The notes below the pieces were generated by a model. That model searched no databases and was not told where the DNA came from. It saw nothing but the letters and a program-made list of their open reading frames with translations. From Caballeronia insecticola (GTDB lineage Bacteria > Pseudomonadota > Gammaproteobacteria > Burkholderiales > Burkholderiaceae), in NCBI RefSeq assembly GCF_000402035.1, contig NC_021288.1:124001-188000 (forward strand): a DNA stretch of 64,000 nucleotides, written 5' to 3'. Shown piece by piece: positions 32,344 to 41,307 of this stretch (its first letter is position 1; each line of letters opens with the position of its first letter). The position numbers and the translations under genes are program-made.

Positions 32344-34542
32344 ATGAGATCAGACGAAAGGAATTCGATCGCGTTACGGCCTTTGAAGCTGGCGGCGCTG
32401 CTGCTGTTCGCGGCAGCGCCGCTCGCTTACGCGCAGTCGACGGGCACCGCAGCAACCGATGCAACCGATGCAGCCGACACGGCGACCGCGAACGAAAGCA
32501 CGCTTCCCGCGGTCAAGGTGACGGCGCAGAACGAAGACCAGCCATATGGTCCGACGAATGGCTACGTCGCCCGCGAATCGAGCGCGCTGAAGGGCAGTAC
32601 GTCGCTGCTGGAAACGCCGCAGTCGGTGTCGGTCGTCACGCGCCAGCAGATGGATCAGCAGAACGCGCAGACGCTCAATGCAGCCGTGCGCTATGTCTCG
32701 GGCGTGACGCCGGAAACGCGCGGCGGTGTGGCCACGCGCTATGACATGCTGAAGGTGCGCGGCTTCGATGCCGACAAGTACTGGAACGGGCTCAAGATGC
32801 TCGACAACGCCTGGTACGCGACGCCGCAAGTCGATCCGTATCTGCTGGAGCGCATCGAAGTGCTGAAGGGTCCGGTATCCGTGCTGTACGGTCAGGCGGC
32901 CGCGGGCGGGCTGCTCGATCAGGAAAGCAAGATGCCGACGACGCAACCGCTGCACGAAGTCGGCATCGAGTTCGGCAACTATGCGCACAAGCAGGCCAAG
33001 TTCGATTTCTCCGGACCGATCGCTGGCGATCAGCGCTATCTGTTCCGTATCACCGGTATCGCGCGCACCGAAGACGGGCAGGTTCAATCGACATACAACA
33101 AGCGCATCGCGATTGCGCCGTCGTTCACGTGGCGGCCGGATAACAAGACATCGCTCACACTGTTCGGCTTCTATCAGCACGATCCGCGCAGCACGTCGTA
33201 TGGCAGCGTGCCGCCGCAAGGCACGGTGCTCTTCAATCCGAACGGCAAGCTGCCGAGCGACTTCTACGACGGCGATCACAACTTCGAAAGCTTCAATCGC
33301 GTGCAGGAATCGATCGGCTACAAGTTCGATCGCAAGCTGAACAACGCGTGGACGTTCCGCGCGAACGGCCGCTTCCTGCATCTCGCGCAGGACTACAAGA
33401 GCGTGTATGCGAGCGCGCTCGAAGACGATCTGCGCACGCTGGATCGCGGCACCGCGGCGTCAAAGGACAACCTCAATACCGTCACGCTCGACAATCAGAT
33501 CGAAGGCAATTTCTCGACCGGTCCGATCGATCATACGGTGCTGTTCGGCTTCGATTATCAGCATTACGCGAGCAACTTCGATACGGGCTTCGGCACCGCG
33601 CCGACGCTCGACATGTTCGCGCCGAACTACAACCAGACGATCACGCCGCCCGATCGCTATCATCAGGTGCTGAGCGGGACGCAGTACGGCGTCTATGCGC
33701 AGGATCAGGCGCGCTGGGGCCACGTCATCCTGACGCTGGGCGGCCGCGAAGACTGGGCGAGCAGCGATTCGAACAACACGACTTACGGCTTGCAGTCGCA
33801 TCAGTTCGATCGCGCGTTCACGGGCCGCGCCGGCTTGAGCTACGTGTTCGACAGCGGCATCGCGCCGTATGTCAGCTACACCGAATCGTTCACGCCGCAA
33901 GCGGGCACCGATATCACCGGCAAGCAGTTCGAACCCGAGCGCGGACGTCAGTACGAGATCGGCATCAAGTTCCAGCCGAAGGGCTACAACGCGTTCTTCT
34001 CGGCGGCGCTGTTCGATCTGACGCGCAAGAACCTTCTGACCGTCGATGCAGCGAATCCGAACTTCCAGTCGGCGGTCGGCGAGGCGCGCTCGCGCGGTCT
34101 CGAACTCGAAGCGAAGGCGAGCCTGACGGATTCGTTGAACGTCACCGCGAGCTATACGTATCTGAGCACCAAGTACACGCAGGACAACAGTGGACTGGAA
34201 GGCAAGTATCTGCCCGCCGTGCCGCAGAATCAGGCTTCGTTGTGGGCGTATTACACGATCAATCGCGGGCCGCTCGCGGGCTTGTCGGCGGGCGCGGGTG
34301 GACGTTATACGGGTACGACTTACAGTTCCGACAACAGCTTCAAGGTGTCGAGCTTCTTCCTGGTCGATGCCACGCTGCGTTACGACCTCGGCCGCGCCAC
34401 GCCGCAGTTGAAGGGCGCGGAACTGTACGTGAACGCGCAGAACCTGTTCAACAAGGAGTATGTGGCGTCCTGCTATTACGGCAGCTGGTGCGCGTTCGGC
34501 TACGGGCGTCAGGTCTTCGCCGGCATGAACTATCACTGGTAA
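32344..34542 (+). CDS. TonB-dependent siderophore-type receptor
   Basis: A 732-residue outer-membrane receptor. The signal peptide ends AYA|QST (cut after Ala30). The plug domain reads LLETPQSVSVVTRQQMDQQN, MLKVRGFDADKYWNGLKMLD and LERIEVLKGPVSVLYGQAAA, typical of siderophore receptors; a TonB box-like LPAVKVTA precedes it. The 22-strand barrel ends in GYGRQVFAGMNYHW with a terminal aromatic residue. The usual ligand would be a ferric siderophore, but the next genes (sulfonate-type binding protein and TauD) leave open that it carries an organosulfur compound. Confidence 0.93.
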   Translation: MRSDERNSIALRPLKLAALLLFAAAPLAYAQSTGTAATDATDAADTATANESTLPAVKVTAQNEDQPYGPTNGYVARESSALKGSTSLLETPQSVSVVTRQQMDQQNAQTLNAAVRYVSGVTPETRGGVATRYDMLKVRGFDADKYWNGLKMLDNAWYATPQVDPYLLERIEVLKGPVSVLYGQAAAGGLLDQESKMPTTQPLHEVGIEFGNYAHKQAKFDFSGPIAGDQRYLFRITGIARTEDGQVQSTYNKRIAIAPSFTWRPDNKTSLTLFGFYQHDPRSTSYGSVPPQGTVLFNPNGKLPSDFYDGDHNFESFNRVQESIGYKFDRKLNNAWTFRANGRFLHLAQDYKSVYASALEDDLRTLDRGTAASKDNLNTVTLDNQIEGNFSTGPIDHTVLFGFDYQHYASNFDTGFGTAPTLDMFAPNYNQTITPPDRYHQVLSGTQYGVYAQDQARWGHVILTLGGREDWASSDSNNTTYGLQSHQFDRAFTGRAGLSYVFDSGIAPYVSYTESFTPQAGTDITGKQFEPERGRQYEIGIKFQPKGYNAFFSAALFDLTRKNLLTVDAANPNFQSAVGEARSRGLELEAKASLTDSLNVTASYTYLSTKYTQDNSGLEGKYLPAVPQNQASLWAYYTINRGPLAGLSAGAGGRYTGTTYSSDNSFKVSSFFLVDATLRYDLGRATPQLKGAELYVNAQNLFNKEYVASCYYGSWCAFGYGRQVFAGMNYHW

Positions 34543-34552
34543 GACGCCGCGC

Positions 34553-34582
34553 TGCACTGCGCCGCCGCTCTGGCGCAGTGCA
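34553..34582 (+). terminator. 11-bp hairpin after the TonB receptor gene
   Basis: TGCACTGCGCC and GGCGCAGTGCA form a perfect 11-bp stem with an 8-base loop, 11 bases after the receptor stop codon. No T run follows, so it may be a weak terminator or a 3' end that stabilises the receptor mRNA and lowers expression of the next genes. Confidence 0.5.
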
Positions 34583-34735
34583 CGACGCGCCTGCATCGCA
34601 AATCCTGAATCGTCGTGAGCGCCTCTCCGGCGCTTATCGCAAACGAAGCTATCCGTATCGCGATTTCTTCGTTCGCGTGCGAAGAGGCGGCTTGTACATT
34701 GAGTGCTTGCCGCCGCTCTTCCACGACATCCCCGC

Positions 34736-35752
34736 ATGACAACAACCTGTTCGCTGCACCGCTTCTTCGCGATCTGCGCGTGGCTGGCGGCATTCGCATG
34801 GCCGATGCATCCCGCGCATGCCGAGGGCCGCGTGAGCATCGTCGATCAATACGGCATCGGCTCGCTGCTGCTGAAAGTGGTGAAGGACCAGAAGCTCATC
34901 GAGAAAGAGGGCGCGCGCACGGGACTCGACATCGACGTGCAATGGAACACGCTCTCGGGCGGCGCGGCCGTGAACGAGGCGCTGCTTTCCGGAGCCGCCG
35001 ATATCGCGACGATCGGTATCGGTCCGCTCATGACCATCTGGGATCGCACGCGCGAGCATCAGGATTTTCGCGCGATGGCGGCCCAAAGCGCGGTGCCGGT
35101 CTATCTCGTGTCCAACGATCCGCGCATTCGCAGCATCAGGGATATCGGCGAGAAGGATCGCATTGCGGTGGTTTCGGTCGCGGTGTCGCAGCAAGGGCGG
35201 CTTCTGCAGATGGCATCGGCCAAGGCGTTCGGCGACGCGAACTATGCGCAGCTCGACCGCTTCGAAGTCAACATGCCGCACGCCGATGCAACGACCGCGA
35301 TGCTGTCGGGTAACTCGGTCATCAACCTGCATTTCTCGAACGCGCCTTATCAGTATCAGGAACTCGAAAACCCGAAGATCCATAAGGTCGTGAGTTCCAC
35401 CGATATTCTCGGCGGTCCGTCGACGGCGAGCGTGGTGGTCACGTCCGCGAAATGGCGCAAGGACAATCCGAAGACCTATGCCGCCGTGCGCGCGGCGCTC
35501 GAAGACGCGGCCAAGCTCGTCAGCAATGATCGCGAACAGGCCGCGGCCATCTACATTCGGCAGGACGGCTCGAAGCTATCGCCCGCGTTCGTCGAGCGCA
35601 TTCTGAACGACAAGGAAGCGAGCTTCGGGACGTCGCCGCAAAACACGCTTCAACTGGGCACTTTCTTGCACAAGGTCGGCGTGATCCGGCACGAGCCGAA
35701 GTCATGGCGCGATTACTTCTTCGCCGACGCCCCCAACGCGCAGGGCAGTTGA
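34736..35752 (+). CDS. ABC transporter substrate-binding protein, nitrate/sulfonate/taurine type
   Basis: The ATG at 34736 gives 338 residues; a GTG at 34703 is possible and neither has a good ribosome site. A signal peptide (FFAICAWLAAFAWPMHPAHA) precedes an SsuA/TauA/NMT1-like periplasmic-binding fold: VQWNTLSGGAAVNEALLSGA, ADIATIGIGPLMTIWDRT and TAMLSGNSVINLHFSNAPYQ. It would capture a small sulfonate-like or related anion. No ABC permease or ATPase gene is adjacent, so a distant partner is needed. It is followed by a TauD-type dioxygenase. Confidence 0.88.
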   Translation: MTTTCSLHRFFAICAWLAAFAWPMHPAHAEGRVSIVDQYGIGSLLLKVVKDQKLIEKEGARTGLDIDVQWNTLSGGAAVNEALLSGAADIATIGIGPLMTIWDRTREHQDFRAMAAQSAVPVYLVSNDPRIRSIRDIGEKDRIAVVSVAVSQQGRLLQMASAKAFGDANYAQLDRFEVNMPHADATTAMLSGNSVINLHFSNAPYQYQELENPKIHKVVSSTDILGGPSTASVVVTSAKWRKDNPKTYAAVRAALEDAAKLVSNDREQAAAIYIRQDGSKLSPAFVERILNDKEASFGTSPQNTLQLGTFLHKVGVIRHEPKSWRDYFFADAPNAQGS

Positions 35753-35794
35753 ACGCCCCATACCATTTATCGAAATATATATAGGAGTCCGAAC

Positions 35795-36742
35795 GTGAAT
35801 GCAGCCGCGCAAGCCTATGAAACGGAAGTGATCGTCAAGCCGCTCTCGGCGCATATCGGTGCGGAAATCGGCGGCGTGGATCTGACACGCCCGTTGTCTG
35901 CCGATCAGGTGAAGTCGATACGCGCTGCATTGCTCGAATGGCGCGTCATCTTCTTTCGCGAGCAATTCCTGTCGCACGAGCAGCACGTCGCGTTCTCCGC
36001 GCAGTTTGGCGAGCTGACGGTGGGGCATCCCGTGTTCGGTCATGTCGAAGGTCATCCGGAGATTTATTCGATATCCAAGTACCGCAAGGCCACGCGTTTC
36101 GAAGGGCAGTCGTTGCTGCGTCCTTGGACGGGTTGGCATACGGATGTCACCGCCGCGGTGAATCCGCCGTTTGCGTCGATCCTGCGCGGCGTGACGATTC
36201 CGCCTTATGGCGGCGACACGCAGTGGACCAATCTCGTGATCGCATACGAGAAGCTTTCCGCGCCGCTGCGCGCGTTCGTCGATGGTTTGCGCGGTGTGCA
36301 TCGCTTCACGCCGCCGCAGGGCGCGAGCGGCACGGATGCGTTCAGGAAAGCCGTCGACGATCACACGCTCGTCAGCGAACATCCGCTCGTGCGCGTGCAT
36401 CCCGAGACCGGCGAGCGCGCGTTGTATGTGAGCCCGGGCTTCCTCAAGCAGATCGCCGGTCTGACGCCGCGCGAAAGCCAGGCGCTGCTCGAACTGCTGT
36501 GGGAACACGTCACGCGGCCGGAGTTTACGGTGCGTTTCAAATGGGAGCCGGGCAGCATCGCGTTCTGGGACAACCGCACGACGGCGCATCTCGCGCCGAC
36601 CGATATCTTCGATCTCGACTTCGATCGGCAGCTTTATCGCACGACGCTCGTCGGCGACGTGCCCGTCGGTCCCGATGGACGGAAGTCGGTTGCGATCGAA
36701 GGCTCGCCGGTGGGCGCGGCGGCTGCGGTCGCGCTGAACTGA
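35795..36742 (+). CDS. TauD/TfdA family Fe(II)/2-oxoglutarate dioxygenase
   Basis: A 315-residue enzyme starting at GTG 35795 with an ideal AGGAG site. The iron triad is His115, Asp117 (TGWHTDVT) and His265 (TTAHLAPTD); Arg282 (LYRTTLVGD) is the likely 2-oxoglutarate anchor. TauD-like enzymes hydroxylate the carbon next to a sulfonate, sulfate ester or ether, releasing sulfite, sulfate or phenol. Placement 42 bases behind a sulfonate-type binding protein supports a sulfur-scavenging role. Confidence 0.92.
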   Translation: MNAAAQAYETEVIVKPLSAHIGAEIGGVDLTRPLSADQVKSIRAALLEWRVIFFREQFLSHEQHVAFSAQFGELTVGHPVFGHVEGHPEIYSISKYRKATRFEGQSLLRPWTGWHTDVTAAVNPPFASILRGVTIPPYGGDTQWTNLVIAYEKLSAPLRAFVDGLRGVHRFTPPQGASGTDAFRKAVDDHTLVSEHPLVRVHPETGERALYVSPGFLKQIAGLTPRESQALLELLWEHVTRPEFTVRFKWEPGSIAFWDNRTTAHLAPTDIFDLDFDRQLYRTTLVGDVPVGPDGRKSVAIEGSPVGAAAAVALN

Positions 36743-36954
36743 TTCGTTTCAGCCGATAAGCGCGCGGGCTCGCGATGGCATCCGCGCGCGATTCGGTTTC
36801 ATCATTAATTAGATTGCAACTAACGGTCTTTTCTCACCCCGGCCTTTGCCAGCTTCGCCACCGAAAACCAGCTTTCAGCGTTTTGTCTGACCACACGCGA
36901 GCGAGCCGTATAATTCCAGCCTTCTGGATTCGCACTTCAAGAAGGACCGCTCGC

Positions 36955-38538
36955 GTGGAAGAACTTTTCCATTCCGTGAATGCTTTGTTCGCTTTCATCG
37001 CACCCATCTCGGATTTTCTCTGGGACTTTCCGACCAACTTCAAGGCCTACGCAGAGATCCCCGTGATCGGGCAGTTCTCGTTCGCGATCCTCTTGCTCGT
37101 GGGCGTCGGCGTTCACTTCACGATCCGCACGCGCTTCATCCAGACGATGAACGTCGGCAAGATCGTGCGCATCATGCTGCGGCGGCAGTCGTCGAAAACC
37201 GGCGTCAGTGCGCTCGCGTCGTTCATGCTCGGGCTTGCGATGCGCGCGGGGCCGGGCAATATCGTCGGCATCACGGGCGCCATTTCCGTGGGCGGACCGG
37301 GCGCGTTGTTCTGGATGTGGGTCGCCGCGTTCTTCGGCATGGCCACCGCATTCATGGAATCGACCCTCGCGCAGCTCTTCAAGGAAAAGAAGCACGACGA
37401 GTTCGTCGGCGGACTGCCTTTCTACGGACGGCGCATTCTGGGCGATACGCGCATCGTCGGCACGTTTTTGTCGATCGTGTTCATCGTCTATGCGCTTTTC
37501 AACGTGCCGCCGCAAACGTTCAACGTGTTCACCGCAATCGGCACCATCGCCGATACCGTCACAGGCCAGCATCTCGCGCGTCAGTCGACGGTGTATTACG
37601 TCATCGCGGCCGTGCTCATCGCGGCGTGCTCGTTCATCATCATGGGCGGCATTCGCCGCGTAACCGCCTATACCGATGTGCTCGTGCCGATCAAGGCGAC
37701 GCTGTTCTGCCTGATGTCGTTCGTCATCATCCTGATCAATCTGCCGCTCGTTCCGTACTTCTTTCATGAAGTGATTGTCGGCGCGTTCGCGCCTCATGCG
37801 CTGTTCGGCGGCGCGATCGGCACGGCGCTCGCTCAAGGCGTCAAGCGCGGGCTGATGTCGAACGAAGCGGGGCAGGGCACCATCACGATGGCCGCCGCCA
37901 TCGCCGACAACGATCACCCCTGCGAACAAGGCTTCGTGCAGAGCCTCGGCGTGTTCTTCGACACGATGGTCATCTGCACGATGACCGGCTTCATCGTCGT
38001 GATGGCGCACGTGTGGACCGGCACCATCGACGGGCAAGCGTGGGAGTCGGTGAGAGCGTCGAAGATCACGGTCTATCTCGCTTCGGTCGAAACGCTCGTG
38101 CCGGTGGCGGTCGCGCATGTCGTGAAGATCATCATGTGCGTGTGTTATGGCCTGTTCGCGTTCACCACGCTGCTGGGCATGATTTCGTTCGCGGAGATTT
38201 CGGCCAACTTCATCTCGCGTGGGCGCGGCTTCATTACGGGGATTCGTGTCGTCGGTTCGCTCGTGTTCGTTCCGTTCGGCGCGTTGACCGTGCTCGCGGG
38301 ACTCGAATTGCCGAACCTGTGGGCGCTTTCCGATCTGATGAACATCGTGATGGTGCTGCTCAACGTGCCGATCCTGCTGATCGGGCAACGTCTCGTGTAC
38401 AAGGCGCTCGCCAATTACCGTACGACGCGCGGCAAGCCCTTCGTGTCGGAGGACATCGGCGTGAAGACCGAATACTGGAAGGCTTCGCGCGAAGTTCGCG
38501 AGCACACGCAAGCGGCTCGCGAACGCGTCGAGAGCTGA
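36955..38538 (+). CDS. Sodium:alanine/glycine symporter (AGCS family)
   Basis: I chose GTG 36955, which has an AAGGA site 8 bases upstream; 527 residues. About 11 membrane helices. Family marks: FSFAILLLVGVGVHFTIRTR, LASFMLGLAMRAGPGNIVGI, the signature GGPGALFWMWVAAFFGMATA, and GVKRGLMSNEAGQGTITMAA. In AGCS carriers the G-x-G-N-I segment binds the ion and amino acid. It imports alanine or glycine with sodium. Its stop codon TGA directly abuts the convergent stop codon of the carbonic anhydrase gene (TGATCA). Confidence 0.92.
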   Translation: MEELFHSVNALFAFIAPISDFLWDFPTNFKAYAEIPVIGQFSFAILLLVGVGVHFTIRTRFIQTMNVGKIVRIMLRRQSSKTGVSALASFMLGLAMRAGPGNIVGITGAISVGGPGALFWMWVAAFFGMATAFMESTLAQLFKEKKHDEFVGGLPFYGRRILGDTRIVGTFLSIVFIVYALFNVPPQTFNVFTAIGTIADTVTGQHLARQSTVYYVIAAVLIAACSFIIMGGIRRVTAYTDVLVPIKATLFCLMSFVIILINLPLVPYFFHEVIVGAFAPHALFGGAIGTALAQGVKRGLMSNEAGQGTITMAAAIADNDHPCEQGFVQSLGVFFDTMVICTMTGFIVVMAHVWTGTIDGQAWESVRASKITVYLASVETLVPVAVAHVVKIIMCVCYGLFAFTTLLGMISFAEISANFISRGRGFITGIRVVGSLVFVPFGALTVLAGLELPNLWALSDLMNIVMVLLNVPILLIGQRLVYKALANYRTTRGKPFVSEDIGVKTEYWKASREVREHTQAARERVES

Positions 38539-39285
38539 TCAACTGAAGAAGTCCACCGCGCCCGTGCTCAGGTTGTACATCGCCCCGGCGATCTTGATGG
38601 TGTGCTGGCTCTCCATCTCGCCGAGCACGGCGCTGTCGCGGCGAATCTGCGCAATGGTCAGTTCCACATTCTTGCGCGCCACTTTATCGACGAACGTGTA
38701 GTTGGTCGCCGAGCGTTCGCCGTCGTACTGCGTGGCATCGACAGCGGGCTTGATGCGCGCGAGCAGGGCAGTGAGATGACCCAGCTCGGCATTAGCGATA
38801 GCGCCCTTGATGGCGCCGCACGACGTGTGCCCCATCACGAGCACCACTTTCGCGCCCATCAGCTTGCACGCGAACTCCATGCTGCCGAGAATATCGTCGT
38901 TCTCGATGTTGCCCGCGATTCGGCAATTGAAGATATCGCCGATACCCAGATCCATGATGACTTCCGCGGGCGCGCGCGAGTCGATACAACTGAGCAGCAC
39001 GGCCGCCGGATACTGGCCCTTCGCGCTTGCTTTCTGTTCGCGCAGATAATTTCGGTCTTTACGCTCGCCTCTCTGGAAACGCTCGTTGCCGTGCTTCATC
39101 AACGCGATGATTTGCTCCGGCGTCATGCTGTCGCGCTGCGCGTGCGTCAACGCATCGGCATGGGCGGAGGTCATGAGAAGCGGCGGCGCGGCCACGCCGG
39201 CGATAGTTGCGGATGCAACCGATTTCAGAAATCTTCGGCGGCACGCGGGCGTGCATTGCAGCGGATGCTTCATTTCTTCGCGCAT
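38539..39285 (-). CDS. Beta-class carbonic anhydrase with Tat-type signal
   Basis: The ATG at 39285 (GAGGAG site) gives 248 residues. A twin-arginine-like signal CRRRFLKSVASATIAGVAAP (residues 15-34, cleavage near SAHA) predicts export in folded form. Zinc ligands Cys100, His153, Cys156 and the Asp102-Arg104 dyad (SCIDSR, GHTSCGA) mark a beta-carbonic anhydrase interconverting CO2 and bicarbonate. Export implies a periplasmic role in CO2 capture or pH control. It is the only such gene in the window. Confidence 0.92.
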   Translation of the reverse strand: MREEMKHPLQCTPACRRRFLKSVASATIAGVAAPPLLMTSAHADALTHAQRDSMTPEQIIALMKHGNERFQRGERKDRNYLREQKASAKGQYPAAVLLSCIDSRAPAEVIMDLGIGDIFNCRIAGNIENDDILGSMEFACKLMGAKVVLVMGHTSCGAIKGAIANAELGHLTALLARIKPAVDATQYDGERSATNYTFVDKVARKNVELTIAQIRRDSAVLGEMESQHTIKIAGAMYNLSTGAVDFFS

Positions 39286-39394
39286 GACCTTGCTCCTCGG
39301 TGTAAGGATTCGGCCTTCTTGACGCTCTTCTTGCGAACTGAAGTGTTGGACGAAAATGCGTCGAATGCAATGCGCGCTTGTTCTGATGACAATG

Positions 39395-40291
39395 TCACGC
39401 CGATGACGTAACGACCTGCCGCGCGATGTCGAGAAAGTTGGCGGTCTTGGCGGCCGTTGCGTCGATGCGCGAGGCCAATGCCAGACGAATGGTGATGGCG
39501 CTGCCGAGGGCATCGGTGTAGGCGACGCCATCGACCTGTATCTGACACACGGACGCCGGCACCAGCGACACGCCGAATTCCGCCGCGACCAGATTCACGA
39601 CTGACGAAAGCTGCGGCGCCTGCTGCCCGGCGATCGGCTCGAAACCGGCTTCACGGCACGCGCCGATGATCACATCGTGCAAGGTCGGGCTCGCTTCGCG
39701 CGGCAGCAATACGAACGGGTCGTCCGCCAGCGCCGCAAGCGGCACCTTGCGCTTTTTGCCGAGCTTGTGCGTGGCGGGCAGCACGATTTTCATCGGCTCG
39801 ATGGCGATGTGATGGATCTGCACGCCCGCGGGCGACTGGCTGCCGAGGCGCACGAACGCTACATCCACGCGGCCTGCATCGAGATGAGCGAGCAGTTGCG
39901 CCGTATTGCCTTCGGTGAGCGTGAGCGTGACGTTCGGGTACGCCTGCCGGTAAGAGCGGATGAGCTTCGACACGACCGGATTGAACGCCGCCGACCCCGT
40001 GAAGCCGATATTGAGCTGCCCGATCTCGCCGCGCCCCGCGCTCTGCGCCTTTTCGACGGCCAGGCGTGCGTCGTTCATGAGGCGTTTGGCATCGACGGCG
40101 AACGCTTCGCCCGCTTCGGTCAGCACGACGCCGTGCCCCGTGCGCCGGAAGAGCCGCACGCCGAGTTCGTCCTCCAGCGCATGAATCTGCTGGCTCAACG
40201 GCGGTTGACCGATGCCGAGCCGCTCCGCCGCGCGCGTCACGTTACGCTCCTCTGCGACGGCCAGAAAGTAGCGGATATGACGCAGTTCCAT
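39395..40291 (-). CDS. LysR family transcriptional regulator, divergent from sdh
   Basis: A 298-residue LysR of the BenM/CatM type: MELRHIRYFLAVAEERNVTR, AAERLGIGQPPLSQQIHALE, then LGVRLFRRTGHGVVLTEAGE, then the effector domain. It is divergent from sdhCDAB with a 216-base, AT-rich gap containing GATAT-N8-ATATC, so control of sdh is possible. The carbonic anhydrase gene lies downstream on the same strand but has its own 109-base gap. Confidence 0.88.
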   Translation of the reverse strand: MELRHIRYFLAVAEERNVTRAAERLGIGQPPLSQQIHALEDELGVRLFRRTGHGVVLTEAGEAFAVDAKRLMNDARLAVEKAQSAGRGEIGQLNIGFTGSAAFNPVVSKLIRSYRQAYPNVTLTLTEGNTAQLLAHLDAGRVDVAFVRLGSQSPAGVQIHHIAIEPMKIVLPATHKLGKKRKVPLAALADDPFVLLPREASPTLHDVIIGACREAGFEPIAGQQAPQLSSVVNLVAAEFGVSLVPASVCQIQVDGVAYTDALGSAITIRLALASRIDATAAKTANFLDIARQVVTSSA

Positions 40292-40328
40292 GCGATATCT
40301 TTATAAAATATTTCAGAAAGACGAGATA

Positions 40329-40346
40329 GATATTGGACAGTATATC
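40329..40346. promoter_or_regulatory. Inverted repeat GATAT-N8-ATATC between LysR gene and sdhC
   Basis: An 18-bp dyad with GATAT and ATATC arms lies 38 bases before the LysR start in an AT-rich stretch. It could be a LysR site or overlap the -10 region of a promoter. Low certainty because short AT arms arise easily. Confidence 0.3.
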
Positions 40347-40507
40347 AATCGCGCGACAAAATACCGCTATCGCGCAGTGCGCGGGCTAAAAACTTTTCCC
40401 CAAAACATCGCCGGGCGCTTTTCGACGTGAACCGGCCTGGGCGAGTCGCGCCCGTGTCGTGCATCGCCGGCGCGCGAATCGTCAATCAGATTGGGAAGGG
40501 GTCTAAC

Positions 40508-40918
40508 GTGGCTGAAGCTTTAAAGAAACCCAGACCGGAATACCGGAACATCGGGATCGGTCAACTCGCGAAGTACCGCCTGCCTTTGGCGGGGAAGGTA
40601 TCGATCCTGCATCGCGTGAGCGGCCTGCTGCTCTTCGTGTGTCTGCCGTTCATCCTGTATCTGCTCGATCAGAGCCTCACCTCCGAGATCAGCTTCGAGG
40701 CGTTCAAGGGTTTTCTGGCGAACCCGATCGTCAAGATCGTCGTGCTGGTGTTGTCGTGGGCGTATCTGCATCACTTCTGCGCGGGCATTCGCTTTTTGCT
40801 GCTCGACACGCACGTCGCGGTGAACAAGGAAGGCGGCAAGCAGACCGCGCTCATCGTGCTGATCGTGTCGCTGTTGCTCACGCTTGCGATGGCGCTCAAG
40901 CTCTTCGGCGCCTTCTAA
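40508..40918 (+). CDS. sdhC: Succinate dehydrogenase cytochrome b556 subunit
   Basis: Starts at GTG 40508 with an AAGGGG site, giving 136 residues: MAEALKKPRPEYRNIGIGQL, then LPLAGKVSILHRVSGLLLF and LSWAYLHHFCAGIRFLLLD. Three membrane helices. His89, four residues before the GIR, corresponds to the heme b ligand of E. coli SdhC; the Ser-Ile-Leu-His-Arg-Val-Ser-Gly segment lines the quinone site. It anchors SdhAB to the inner membrane and passes electrons to ubiquinone. First gene of sdhCDAB, 15 bases before sdhD. Confidence 0.95.
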   Translation: MAEALKKPRPEYRNIGIGQLAKYRLPLAGKVSILHRVSGLLLFVCLPFILYLLDQSLTSEISFEAFKGFLANPIVKIVVLVLSWAYLHHFCAGIRFLLLDTHVAVNKEGGKQTALIVLIVSLLLTLAMALKLFGAF

Positions 40919-40933
40919 GGAGATAACAAGAAC

Positions 40934-41302
40934 ATGGCAACCCACAATCGAGTCGGTCCCAAGCGCCTGGTCGTCGGCGCGCACTACGGTCTGCGCGACT
41001 GGCTCGCGCAACGCATCACCGCGGTCGCGATGGCCGTCTACACCGTCATTCTTCTCTTCTGGTTCTTCGCCGCGCACAACTTCTCGTATGAAGGCTGGGC
41101 GGGCATCTTCGCGACCCAGTGGATGAAGCTCGCCACTTTCGTAGCCTTGCTTTGCCTCTTCTATCACGCGTGGGTCGGCATTCGCGACATCTGGATGGAC
41201 TACGTGAAGCCCATGGGCGTGCGCCTGTTCCTGCAGGTGCTGACCATCCTGTGGCTCATCGGATGCGCCGGTTACGCTGCACAGATTCTCTGGAGAGTTT
41301 AA
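40934..41302 (+). CDS. sdhD: Succinate dehydrogenase membrane anchor subunit
   Basis: A 122-residue three-helix membrane protein: LRDWLAQRITAVAMAVYTVI, ATFVALLCLFYHAWVGIRDI and LFLQVLTILWLIGCAGYAAQ. His78 in FYHAWVGIRD is at the heme/quinone-side position of SdhD; Tyr90 (DYVKP) is the usual quinone-site tyrosine. A TAAGGAG ribosome site overlaps the sdhC stop codon. It pairs with SdhC to form the cytochrome b anchor of complex II. Confidence 0.95.
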   Translation: MATHNRVGPKRLVVGAHYGLRDWLAQRITAVAMAVYTVILLFWFFAAHNFSYEGWAGIFATQWMKLATFVALLCLFYHAWVGIRDIWMDYVKPMGVRLFLQVLTILWLIGCAGYAAQILWRV

Positions 41303-41307
41303 AGAAC

